Part shown: piece by piece, positions 53,994 to 62,477 of the stretch | Position numbering within the stretch: the stretch's first letter is position 1 | Layout of the letters: every line of letters starts with the position of its first letter | Assembly (NCBI GenBank): GCA_020346245.1 | Contig: CP070778.1 | Span: forward strand, 2,104,276 to 2,168,275 | Length of the DNA: 64,000 nt | From: Flavobacteriaceae bacterium | GTDB lineage: Bacteria > Bacteroidota > Bacteroidia > Flavobacteriales > Flavobacteriaceae | Direction: 5' to 3' | Program-made: the position numbers and the translations under genes | Notes under the pieces: generated by a model | Database searches by the model: none | What the model was told of the DNA's origin: nothing | The model's input: only the letters and a program-made list of their open reading frames with translations

Positions 53994-55367
53994 ATGAAAA
54001 TAATAAGGCAATGTAATCCAAGTATTGTATTTAAATATTGTTGTTTGCTTTTTATTTTCAGCTGTGTAAAAGATCCGGAATTCAAAGTTCCGGAAACTTC
54101 CTGTAATGACCAATTAATAACTAATAGTACTTTTAATGAAGTCAAAGACTTAGTTATAGATGACATTATACAAATACAGCAAGATTTAATAATTGCAGGG
54201 TATGTTATATCCTCAGATCAGGAGGGCAATTTTTTTAGTACAATTCATGTACAAGATGATGCAATAAAGCCCACTTCGGGTTTTCAAGTTGAAATAGATC
54301 TAAGGGATTCTTATTTGTTTTACGAAGCAGGTAGCAAAGTTTATATAAGACTGAAGGGTCTTTATTTAGGTAAAAGTAAAGGGGTTTACAAACTTGGAGG
54401 TGTATTTACGTCTTTTGGAAAATTAAGCGTAGGAAGATTACCCGCCCTGGCAGTAAAGGACCATCTGATTCTTTCATGTGAACCTGTTAGTAAATTGGTT
54501 CCATCAGTTACAACAATACCACAACTTAACGAAGAACTTGTCAGCACTTTAGTGAGATTTGAAAGTATGGAGATCATAGCGGAGGAACAAAATATGACTT
54601 TTGCTTTTCCAAAGGAGGAGACTATTAGGAATCTTATGAATTGCAATGGGGATATGATTGAATTATTAAATAGTGGGTATTCTGATTTTCAGGATAAAAT
54701 ACTCCCTTCCGGGAATGGATCTGTTACAGCAGTGCTTTACAGAGAAAACGATGATTATCAATTAATTATTCGTGGGTTAAACGATTTAAATCTGACAAGT
54801 GAGCGATGTATAGATGCCGAAGTCTTTTTGACATCAGACCAGGTATTTATATCAGAGTTAGCTGATCCTAATAATAATGCTGAAGCCCGATTTATTGAAC
54901 TTTACAATGCGGGTAATGATCCGTTGCTATTAAATGGTTGGGTTTTAGTAAGATACACCAACGAAAATGATACCGCAAGCTCGGAAATAGATCTTTCAGG
55001 TATAATAATTGAATCAAATAGCACCCTGGTTTTCTCGCCAAATGCCATGGAATTTGAGAGTGTATATGGTTTCCTTCCAGATTTTGAAACTGGAAATAAT
55101 AGTCCTGCAGATTCCAATGGTGATGATAATTTAGTGCTTATTGACCCCTTTGGAGCCGTAATTGACATCTTTGGACTTATAGGCGAAGATGGTTCGGGTA
55201 CAAATCATGAATTTGAAGATGGAAAAGCAGAAAGGAATTCAAATATTAGTCAAGGAAATTCTGTTTTTACTAGTAGTGAATGGACCATTTATAATGATAC
55301 CGGAGGTCTTGAAACATTAAATTTACCACAGAATGCCCCTGAAGATTTTTCTCCGGGAATCCGCTGA
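53994..55367 (+). CDS. DUF5689 (OB-fold) plus lamin-tail domain lipoprotein
   Basis: The start chosen is ATG at 53994; a TTG seven codons earlier gives no signal advantage. The 457-residue product has a lipobox (CCLLFIFSC) and should be a surface or periplasmic lipoprotein. A DUF5689 OB-like domain covers about 35-220 (IAGYVISSDQEGNFFSTIHV). A lamin-tail domain follows near 275-400, with VFISELADPNNNAEARFIEL and LLLNGWVLVRYTNENDTASS. Both domains also occur in secreted nucleases of the ExeM/NucH type. It is encoded directly after the TonB receptor. Confidence 0.85.
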   Translation: MKIIRQCNPSIVFKYCCLLFIFSCVKDPEFKVPETSCNDQLITNSTFNEVKDLVIDDIIQIQQDLIIAGYVISSDQEGNFFSTIHVQDDAIKPTSGFQVEIDLRDSYLFYEAGSKVYIRLKGLYLGKSKGVYKLGGVFTSFGKLSVGRLPALAVKDHLILSCEPVSKLVPSVTTIPQLNEELVSTLVRFESMEIIAEEQNMTFAFPKEETIRNLMNCNGDMIELLNSGYSDFQDKILPSGNGSVTAVLYRENDDYQLIIRGLNDLNLTSERCIDAEVFLTSDQVFISELADPNNNAEARFIELYNAGNDPLLLNGWVLVRYTNENDTASSEIDLSGIIIESNSTLVFSPNAMEFESVYGFLPDFETGNNSPADSNGDDNLVLIDPFGAVIDIFGLIGEDGSGTNHEFEDGKAERNSNISQGNSVFTSSEWTIYNDTGGLETLNLPQNAPEDFSPGIR

Positions 55368-55376
55368 TTTTAAGTT

Positions 55377-55781
55377 TTAAGCAACTTTTTCTTTCTGTAT
55401 AACTTCCAGATCATTGGCTGTTACAGGTTTAAGAATATAGTCTTTCACAATTGGATAGTCTTTTATGCGAACCAGATCTCTTGGATCAACTGAAGAACTT
55501 ATGATATACACAACCGTGTCATCTAGTTCTGAGGCATTAATTTTACATAAATCCTCCAGAAATTCCCAACCATTCATAATAGGCATATTTAAATCCAAAA
55601 ATATGATAGAGGGTAATTTCTTTCCGGTTTCCGAATGCAGTCTAAGCCCATTTAAAGCTTCCTTTCCATTTTCATACACGAGAATGTCATCGCCAAAATT
55701 CGCTTCCTTCATTAGACGTTTGATGCCATAAATAAATATATGATCATCATCAATTACACAAACATCATTCAATTTCTTCAT
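55377..55781 (-). CDS. Stand-alone receiver-domain response regulator
   Basis: A 134-residue single receiver domain. The acidic pocket is at VIDDDH near 9-13, the phosphoacceptor Asp in FLDLNMPIMNGWEF near 62, the switch Ser in YIISSSVDP, and the conserved Lys in YILKPV. There is no DNA-binding or enzymatic output domain, so it must act by protein contact, like Rcp1 or CheY. It begins 11 bp after the histidine kinase stop codon and is surely its partner. Confidence 0.92.
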   Translation of the reverse strand: MKKLNDVCVIDDDHIFIYGIKRLMKEANFGDDILVYENGKEALNGLRLHSETGKKLPSIIFLDLNMPIMNGWEFLEDLCKINASELDDTVVYIISSSVDPRDLVRIKDYPIVKDYILKPVTANDLEVIQKEKVA

Positions 55782-55792
55782 TGCAATGCAGA

Positions 55793-57613
55793 TTAATCGT
55801 TAATAGCCTCAAAAAACAATTGGAATTCAGTACCCTTATCTACCTGACTATCCACTTCAATTTTACCATTCATGGACTCTATCTGATTTTTAGTAATAAA
55901 AAGCCCTATTCCTTTTGCATCTTCGTGCTTATGGAAGGTTTTGTACATTCCAAAAATTTTATCCCCATGCCTTTTAAGATCTATTCCCAGGCCGTTGTCC
56001 GAGAAGGTAACAATAGTATACTGACCTATACTTTCAGCACTTATTTTTATTGCAAGAGACCTTTCCGGTGAACTATATTTAAGACTGTTCGTAAATAAAT
56101 TCAATAGAATACTATCAATATATGCCGGAATAGCATTGATCTGAAGATTCTTCCCAACATCAATTTTACAAATTGTGTTTTTTTCTTTTAAAAGGACAAC
56201 CAGGTTTTTTTCAACACCTTTAATGCTCTTATATAAATTTACCGGACGCATTTTATCAATAGCATCCGTTTTAACCTGGACCACCTCAGTTAAATGTTGC
56301 ACGGTTTCTTCCAAACTTTCAGAAGCTTCACACAACATTTTTGTAAGCCGGTCTTTTTCATCATTGTCTTTTTCTTCAACGAAAAATCCCGTAAGCATGG
56401 ATAAATTACTGGAATGAGACCTTAGGTTATGAGATACAATATGAGCAAAATTCATTAAACTATTATTTTGCTCACTAGTGATATCCAGAAGATTTTTTAG
56501 TTTTTTTTCTGCCATTTTATCCTTAGAGAAATCCCAATTGGCACCAATCATTTTGATTGCTTCCCCTTTTGAATCTCTTATGACATGTGCGATTGCTTTA
56601 ATATATCTGACTTCGCCATTTGGCCATACTACTCTGAATTCGGTATTAAATTCTATTTCACCTTTTATTGCAAGTTCTAATATTTCCTGTGTGGGCTTAA
56701 TATCTTCAGGATGCACGGTAGATTCCCAGGCCTCTACAACCCCACTAAAATCCTCTTTTTTGAGCGCGTATAGTGCATACATATTATCATCCCATACCAG
56801 AGTGTTTTCAACTATATTGTAATCCCAGATACCTATGGAGGCTACTTTTGTAGCAATTAATAACCTGTCGGAGACCTCCTCGTATTTTAATTCTACTCTC
56901 TTTTTTTCATCAATATCCTGGAAAGTACCATACAGGCGAACTACTTTGTTATTTATTATCTCTACTTCTCCTTTTGCTCTCACCCACAATTCTTTACCCT
57001 TGCCAGTGATAATTCGTAACTCTGTATCCCAGGGTACGCCATCTTTTATGGCATCACTTACCAAATTGGTAATTTTATTGCGGTCAGCCCCTTCTTTATA
57101 GAAATTAATACCTTCTTCTAAATTTGGTATGTAATCCATTGGTACTTCATGAATTTCCTTAGTTACTTGTGTCCAGTGCACTGTATTGGCCACTAAATCT
57201 ACTTCCCATCCTCCTATTCTGGCAATACTTTTGGCTTTTAGCAAAAGCTCTTCTTTTCTTTTCGTTTCGGTAATATCATTCTTCACTATGATCAGGCCGT
57301 TGTTCTTGCCGGGATACTCTTTCCATGGTGAAATGGTCCATTCCAGCCATTGCGTATTTACCCCAGGATTATTTAATTTTTGAATGACCTTTGTTATTTC
57401 GCCTCCTTGCAGGCATTCTTCACAACATTTTGAAAATTCCTCGGAAGTGTAATTGATTAATTCATATAGAGGAAGCCCAATTGAACTCTGATTAGTATTC
57501 TGCAATTCTTTTAACCAAAGTTTAGAATGGTCAATAATTTGCATTTCACTATTTACAATAACTACAGAAGCAGGATAATCTTTAATAAAAGAAGATATTA
57601 CAAGTGATTCCAA
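55793..57613 (-). CDS. Soluble multi-PAS histidine kinase
   Basis: A 606-residue kinase with no membrane helices, so it senses in the cytoplasm. Three PAS domains lie at about 10-125, 128-240 and 250-375, each closed by a PAC-like segment (NGLIIVKNDITETKRKEELL, VRLYGTFQDIDEKKR, IKMIGANWDFSKDKMAEKK). The H-box is FAHIVSHNLRSHSSNL near 393. The ATPase domain has NLFTNSLKYSS (N-box), FSDNGLGID (G1) and KGIGLFITKNQIE (G2). The start is uncertain: TTG at 57613 is used, with a tandem repeat over it. It forms an operon with the receiver protein. Confidence 0.9.
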   Translation of the reverse strand: MESLVISSFIKDYPASVVIVNSEMQIIDHSKLWLKELQNTNQSSIGLPLYELINYTSEEFSKCCEECLQGGEITKVIQKLNNPGVNTQWLEWTISPWKEYPGKNNGLIIVKNDITETKRKEELLLKAKSIARIGGWEVDLVANTVHWTQVTKEIHEVPMDYIPNLEEGINFYKEGADRNKITNLVSDAIKDGVPWDTELRIITGKGKELWVRAKGEVEIINNKVVRLYGTFQDIDEKKRVELKYEEVSDRLLIATKVASIGIWDYNIVENTLVWDDNMYALYALKKEDFSGVVEAWESTVHPEDIKPTQEILELAIKGEIEFNTEFRVVWPNGEVRYIKAIAHVIRDSKGEAIKMIGANWDFSKDKMAEKKLKNLLDITSEQNNSLMNFAHIVSHNLRSHSSNLSMLTGFFVEEKDNDEKDRLTKMLCEASESLEETVQHLTEVVQVKTDAIDKMRPVNLYKSIKGVEKNLVVLLKEKNTICKIDVGKNLQINAIPAYIDSILLNLFTNSLKYSSPERSLAIKISAESIGQYTIVTFSDNGLGIDLKRHGDKIFGMYKTFHKHEDAKGIGLFITKNQIESMNGKIEVDSQVDKGTEFQLFFEAIND

Positions 57614-57649
57614 GTGATTTATTGGTATTAAAGTTAGATTTAATTGATA

Positions 57650-57669
57650 TAACGTAAGAAAATACGTTA
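57650..57669. promoter_or_regulatory. Inverted repeat upstream of the histidine kinase gene
   Basis: TAACGTA-AGAAAA-TACGTTA is a perfect 7+6+7 inverted repeat, 37 bp upstream of the kinase start. It is a candidate operator or leader hairpin. Confidence 0.4.
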
Positions 57670-57835
57670 AAAGTATATCATATAATACATCTTATACTAA
57701 AATTTAATTACCGCAATGATCAGGTATAATCAACAAAAGGGTCTTGTTTGCCATTTTATAAGTCATTTTTGAACTGTTTCCTATACACCATTAGTAGATT
57801 CCTTTAGTGATATTTTTTTTATACATTTATTTCCT

Positions 57836-58318
57836 ATGGAAGATAAAATAACTGCATTTTTCAATGAAATACGAAATGGCAATATGGCAGCCGTTAAGAA
57901 TTTGGCTTCAGAATTACCCGCCCTTGTAAATTCTGTAGACCAGAGAGGATCTACCCCTTTAATTCTTGCAACTTACTACGATCATAAAGAGATTGCGAAT
58001 TTCCTTTTGGAGCGAGGTGCTTTAATTGATGCGAAAGATGCTTCAGGTAATACTGCTTTAATGGGAACCAGTTTTAAAGGCTTAGTAGAAATAGCTAAGG
58101 ATTTAATAAACAGAGGAGCGAACGTAAATGAGAGAAATTCTATGGGTGCTACTTGTCTAATTTATGCGGTTACCTTTAATAGGAGGGAACTGGCCAAACT
58201 GTTATTAGAATGTGGGGCAGATACAACTGTGAAAGATGCTCAGGGGATTACGGCCCTTGACCATGCTAAAATGAAGGGGTTTTCAGATTTGATTACCCTT
58301 TTAGAAAAGAATGGATAA
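57836..58318 (+). CDS. Ankyrin repeat protein
   Basis: A 160-residue protein made of four ankyrin repeats. The repeat pattern G-x-TPL-A...V..LL..GA is visible as GSTPLILATYYDHKEIANFL, GNTALMGTSFKGLVEIAKDL, GATCLIYAVTFNRRELAKLL and GITALDHAKMKGFSDLITLL. There is no signal peptide. It is a protein-binding scaffold of unknown partner. It lies 12 bp before the nitrilase-family gene and is probably co-transcribed. Confidence 0.9.
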   Translation: MEDKITAFFNEIRNGNMAAVKNLASELPALVNSVDQRGSTPLILATYYDHKEIANFLLERGALIDAKDASGNTALMGTSFKGLVEIAKDLINRGANVNERNSMGATCLIYAVTFNRRELAKLLLECGADTTVKDAQGITALDHAKMKGFSDLITLLEKNG

Positions 58319-58330
58319 CTATAGATTCTT

Positions 58331-59107
58331 ATGCAAAGTAAACTTAGAGTTGCATTGATACAGACCCCGTTGATATGGGAGAATCCACAGGAAAATAGAA
58401 AGATGTTTTCCAGAAAGATAAAAAATATTCCCAGCGATACGGATATGATTATTTTGCCCGAAATGTTTACTACCGGTTTTACTATGAACCCGGAAAGAGT
58501 GAAAATTGATGAGGGAGAAAATACCGTAAAATGGATGAAGGAAATAGCCAGGGACAAGAATATGGCTTTGGTAGGGAGTATTTCATTTAAGAAAAATGAT
58601 AAGTATACAAACAGGCTTTTTTTTATACACCCTGATGGAACATCCAGGAGCTACGACAAAAAACATACATTTACATTTGCAGGGGAAGATAAAGTATACG
58701 ATTCAGGTAAAGAGCGATTGGTATTTACGTATAAAGGATTCCGGATTTGTCCTTTAATATGCTATGATCTGCGATTCCCTGTTTGGTCCAGGTATATGGG
58801 CGATTATGACCTGTTGGTTTTTGTGGCAAACTGGCCAGAACCTAGAATTGAAGCCTGGGATACATTATTGAAGGCAAGGGCTATTGAAAACATGAGCTAT
58901 TGTATAGGTGTTAACAGATTGGGTGAGGATAATAATGCACACAGATACCCAGGTCATTCAGCCGTTTATGACCCTATGGGAAGTCAGGTTGTTTTCTCAG
59001 AAAATGATGAGGTGATCTATGCATCTTTAAGCCTGCCGGAAATAAAAGAATTCAGGGCTCAATTTAAATTTTTAGATGATAGAGATCATTTTAGTCTAAA
59101 ACAGTAA
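58331..59107 (+). CDS. Nitrilase-family amidohydrolase, omega-amidase-like
   Basis: A 258-residue carbon-nitrogen hydrolase. The catalytic triad is visible as Glu in IILPEMFTTGFTM, Lys in YDKKHTFTF and Cys in CPLICYDLRFPVW. Length and the motifs MNPE and YDKKH resemble YafV/omega-amidase enzymes, which hydrolyse 2-oxoglutaramate or similar omega-amides of keto acids. Its 3' end overlaps that of the convergent lipoprotein gene by 17 bp. Confidence 0.88.
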   Translation: MQSKLRVALIQTPLIWENPQENRKMFSRKIKNIPSDTDMIILPEMFTTGFTMNPERVKIDEGENTVKWMKEIARDKNMALVGSISFKKNDKYTNRLFFIHPDGTSRSYDKKHTFTFAGEDKVYDSGKERLVFTYKGFRICPLICYDLRFPVWSRYMGDYDLLVFVANWPEPRIEAWDTLLKARAIENMSYCIGVNRLGEDNNAHRYPGHSAVYDPMGSQVVFSENDEVIYASLSLPEIKEFRAQFKFLDDRDHFSLKQ

Positions 59108-60710
59108 ATGTTTCAATTTTTTCCCAATTAGCGCGCATTTCAATAACACCTGGATAATAGATAACTCTTTCAGGTTGAATCTTCCTTAAATAATTTCCTG
59201 TATCCCATTTCCCGTTTGCGTTAGTATCAATAATAATCCGGATGAGATAATTTCCGGGTTCAAGGGTATTAAAATTTAAGACTTTTGCTTCCTGCACATA
59301 AATTTCCCTATATAATTCCCCCTCGTCATCGGTTAATTGCACAATAATTGGATAGGCTATTTCGCCTGCCAAATTCAAGTTCAGATTCCCAAAATCGGCA
59401 TATCCTCCGGTAGATAATCGATAGTTAATAGTATCATTTGTGTTTCCAAAGAAGTCGGTGACAAAATCAGGCAGCAAATTTAGAAAATAGGTCTGTTCCG
59501 GCTCTTTCTCAAAATCCATTAATATGCTGTTTTTCACAGTGTCTAATTCAGTTTTAAAATTAACCTCCATAGTATCCTTATCAAACATAGCAATTCTTGT
59601 AGTATCTATAACACTGATTGGAATGCTGGAAGTGATATGGAATTCATCCGCAAAATTAATTTTGTTTCGGTGACTGGGCGTGAGCATCAAAGAATCTGAA
59701 ACCAGCTTTCTTGTTTTTACTGTAAAGGTGTCAATTTTCTTCCTGCTTTCATTAGTCACCTTAAAAATAATGGAATCTATTTCAAAGGGAGTAAACCAAT
59801 AGTTTAGGGTATCTTTTTCGGGCTCTTTGGAAACGAGTGTCCTGATAGAATCGGGAAATTCTGTTAAAGCCATAATGTCTAATTTTTCATCTGCTCCGGA
59901 ATAGCCAAAAATAATTTTATTGGCAGCTGCAAAATTTGGTGTCTTTAAACTATAATTAGGGATTTCTTTAAAAAGATTAAGAAGATAAACAGTGTCTGTG
60001 GGCAGAGTGATAGTGTCTTCAATAAAACCTATTTTATCGATATTCTGATCAAATACATTGTTTTTAGATTCATCTTTGATCGCAAAGATGGCATATTTGC
60101 CCTCTTTTAGGTATTTAAGTCGAAAAATTGTGGTGCTGTCTAAAGTATTTGTAAGATAATTGGGAGGTTTATTAAAGACAGTAGAATCATTATATGCCGT
60201 ATCTATTTCATATAACATTACACTGATAAATTCGTCCGCTTTTACATTGAAGGCATCTTTAACAACCCCCGAAACAGTTAACGAATCTATATATGTCCCT
60301 GTGGAAAAAACATATGTTAAAAAGCTGTTGGGGTTACCCTCGTTATTATCCACTATACTTTGTCCAAAATTTAAGGTATAGGTCGTATTCTCTAACAACG
60401 TGTCTTTTAATGTTACTTCAACATATTTACTAGCTCCTCCCTGAGGCGAAACTTCAGGATTGTATTTTAAAGGAGGAGATACTATTAACTGATTTTGAAC
60501 ATCCTCCAGTTTAATATATTCATCAAAATAAAGCCTGATTTTTTTTGCTTTGAATTCGGTGGTAAGATTTTCCGGCTCTGCCTTAATTAATGCGGGGGGT
60601 GTTGTGTCTTTGGGCCCACCAGTTGGAGTTCCTCTCCTCGCACATTGTACTACAGCCAGGACAACCGCAATTAGGAAAAAGAAGGATAAAATACGCTGAA
60701 TTCGAGGCAT
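59091..60710 (-). CDS. Big_5 (SbsA Ig-like) domain lipoprotein
   Basis: A 539-residue exported lipoprotein with the lipid Cys in the signal (FFLIAVVLAVVQC). An Ig-like Big_5 domain opens the mature protein: GGPKDTTPPALIKAEPENL, KIRLYFDEYIKLEDVQNQL, and LENTTYTLNFGQSIVDNNEG near 120-140. A long beta-rich region and a C-terminal dockerin-like tail (DTNANGKWDTGNYL) follow. The family is common in Bacteroidota and its role is unknown, perhaps cell-surface structural. It is 49 bp downstream of comF on the same strand. Confidence 0.85.
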   Translation of the reverse strand: MPRIQRILSFFFLIAVVLAVVQCARRGTPTGGPKDTTPPALIKAEPENLTTEFKAKKIRLYFDEYIKLEDVQNQLIVSPPLKYNPEVSPQGGASKYVEVTLKDTLLENTTYTLNFGQSIVDNNEGNPNSFLTYVFSTGTYIDSLTVSGVVKDAFNVKADEFISVMLYEIDTAYNDSTVFNKPPNYLTNTLDSTTIFRLKYLKEGKYAIFAIKDESKNNVFDQNIDKIGFIEDTITLPTDTVYLLNLFKEIPNYSLKTPNFAAANKIIFGYSGADEKLDIMALTEFPDSIRTLVSKEPEKDTLNYWFTPFEIDSIIFKVTNESRKKIDTFTVKTRKLVSDSLMLTPSHRNKINFADEFHITSSIPISVIDTTRIAMFDKDTMEVNFKTELDTVKNSILMDFEKEPEQTYFLNLLPDFVTDFFGNTNDTINYRLSTGGYADFGNLNLNLAGEIAYPIIVQLTDDEGELYREIYVQEAKVLNFNTLEPGNYLIRIIIDTNANGKWDTGNYLRKIQPERVIYYPGVIEMRANWEKIETFTVLD

Positions 60711-60759
60711 TTGATTATTCTATAAGGCAAAGAAACAATTAATTTAAAGAATTGTGAAA

Positions 60760-61464
60760 TTAAGGAACAACCGCCATCGCAGCAACTGAAACACTAACAT
60801 CTTTTGCCTTTTTTATTGCCCGTGTGCAGGCTTCTATCGTAGCACCGGTTGTAATGACATCATCAATCAATAACACATTTTTATTACACAAAAACTCGGG
60901 ATGAGTCACTTTGTACAGATCGGGCATACCCCTCCATCGATATAACCTGTTTTTCTTGGTTTGAGTTCGTGTATTTGCTGTCTTTACAAGAATATGCTCC
61001 ATATAACTGGCATTTAGGTGTTCTGCAATTCGTTTTGCAAACCCGGAAACCTGATTATACCCTCGTTTTTTAAGCTTTTTTTTATGCAATGGAACGGGTA
61101 TTACAATATCAATATAGTTTAATGCGTTTCGTTCTTTTAAAACCTGGCCATACCAGTTCCCTATAAATTGGCCTATATGAGGTTGATTTTTATACTTTAG
61201 ATAGTGGATTAAATTTTTAACAATCCCCTGATCGGAATAAAAAAGGAAGGCAGAGGCCTTTTTTATGTCAATTCGGCCATAAAATATTTTATCCACTGCA
61301 TTTTGTTCGATAAAATTGTATTCGGTAAGTGGTATTTGGTTCCGACAAAGGGTACACAATAGCTGCTCTCCTCGATATAATTGAGCATTACATCCAAAAC
61401 ACAGCCTCGGTAGAAGTACCGTGTTGATATCATTTATTATATTTGATAGCTTGGAAAAGTACAA
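60760..61464 (-). CDS. comF: ComF family phosphoribosyltransferase-like protein
   Basis: A 234-residue protein. An N-terminal zinc finger has four cysteines (CFGCNAQLYRGEQLLCTLCR). The phosphoribosyltransferase domain includes VIPVPLHKKKLKKRGYNQ and the PRPP-binding motif NVLLIDDVITTGATIEACTR. In other bacteria ComF/GntX is needed for DNA uptake and natural transformation. It is divergent from the coiled-coil protein gene, 40 bp away. Confidence 0.93.
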   Translation of the reverse strand: MYFSKLSNIINDINTVLLPRLCFGCNAQLYRGEQLLCTLCRNQIPLTEYNFIEQNAVDKIFYGRIDIKKASAFLFYSDQGIVKNLIHYLKYKNQPHIGQFIGNWYGQVLKERNALNYIDIVIPVPLHKKKLKKRGYNQVSGFAKRIAEHLNASYMEHILVKTANTRTQTKKNRLYRWRGMPDLYKVTHPEFLCNKNVLLIDDVITTGATIEACTRAIKKAKDVSVSVAAMAVVP

Positions 61465-61504
61465 ATCTTAACTAAACCTAATCTTATTTACTTAGCCTAT
61501 CTGA

Positions 61505-62401
61505 ATGGATATTCAAGATAATAAATTTAACTATAAGATAATACTTGCGGCATTAGTAGCCGTAATTATAGGCATATTAATTGCCTTCTACTATAGTTAT
61601 GCCCAATCCAGAACACAAATAAACTACCTGGAAAACGAAAAAGGGCTGCTTGTAAAAGATTTAACCCTCATGAAAACTGAGGTGGATAGACTTTCTGCGC
61701 TTAATGAGGTAAACGAAATAGAATTACAGGATTCCAGATATCGGGTACAACAACTATTAGATTCGGTGGGAAGGCTCAACTTTACCGTGGCTAAATTGAA
61801 AGAATACAAGAAAGAGCTTCGCGAATTAGAAATAAAACATGATAGTCTTAAACTAAAAAATAATTTCCTAGAGTATAATAATATGCTACTCTCCGATAAA
61901 TATGAGGAGACCCGCGAAATGATTGAAGAACTTAGAGGAAAAAGTAGTTCTCTTGCGGAGGCAGAAGCTTTGTTACGGGAAAAAAATAAAGAACTTAGCC
62001 GGGAATTACGAATTAAGAGCTATTTAAAGTTGGAAAATTCTGAGGGAAGTGGTTTTAGACTAAGAAGTGGCAAACCTATTAAAACTACTAAAGCATCTAC
62101 CATTGAAAAGCTAAGAGGATGTGTTACAATAATGGGTAATCCTAATGATAGGAATGAAGAAAAGGTAATTTATTTTCAGTTTCTTGGCCCCAACATGGGT
62201 GTTATAGAGGATAATGCCAATATCATTTCGGTAAATGGAAATATCTACAGTAAAAGGGTTGAGCTTATATCCACAGGCGATGACCTTAGCGTATGCGATT
62301 TTATAACAATTCCTGAAGGGTCACTTGATCCCGGAACCTACACGCTGAATGTTTTTGAAAATGAAAAGCTACTTTCATCTTCAGAATTCCAATTGAAATA
62401 A
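61505..62401 (+). CDS. Membrane-anchored coiled-coil protein, function unknown
   Basis: A 298-residue protein with one N-terminal membrane helix (about 10-31, IILAALVAVIIGILIAFYYS), a long coiled-coil (about 38-180) and a C-terminal beta-rich domain (about 200-298) with LRGCVTIMGNPNDRNEEKV. Similar flavobacterial proteins carry automatic labels of chromosome partitioning type, which I think rest only on the coiled-coil. It lies 76 bp before the glycyl-tRNA synthetase gene. Confidence 0.75.
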   Translation: MDIQDNKFNYKIILAALVAVIIGILIAFYYSYAQSRTQINYLENEKGLLVKDLTLMKTEVDRLSALNEVNEIELQDSRYRVQQLLDSVGRLNFTVAKLKEYKKELRELEIKHDSLKLKNNFLEYNNMLLSDKYEETREMIEELRGKSSSLAEAEALLREKNKELSRELRIKSYLKLENSEGSGFRLRSGKPIKTTKASTIEKLRGCVTIMGNPNDRNEEKVIYFQFLGPNMGVIEDNANIISVNGNIYSKRVELISTGDDLSVCDFITIPEGSLDPGTYTLNVFENEKLLSSSEFQLK

Positions 62402-62477
62402 ACATTACTTCTTAATGTTATTCTATTTTATTTCTATCTCTTAAATAATAAATGCGATAATATTCTATTTTTGCCAA

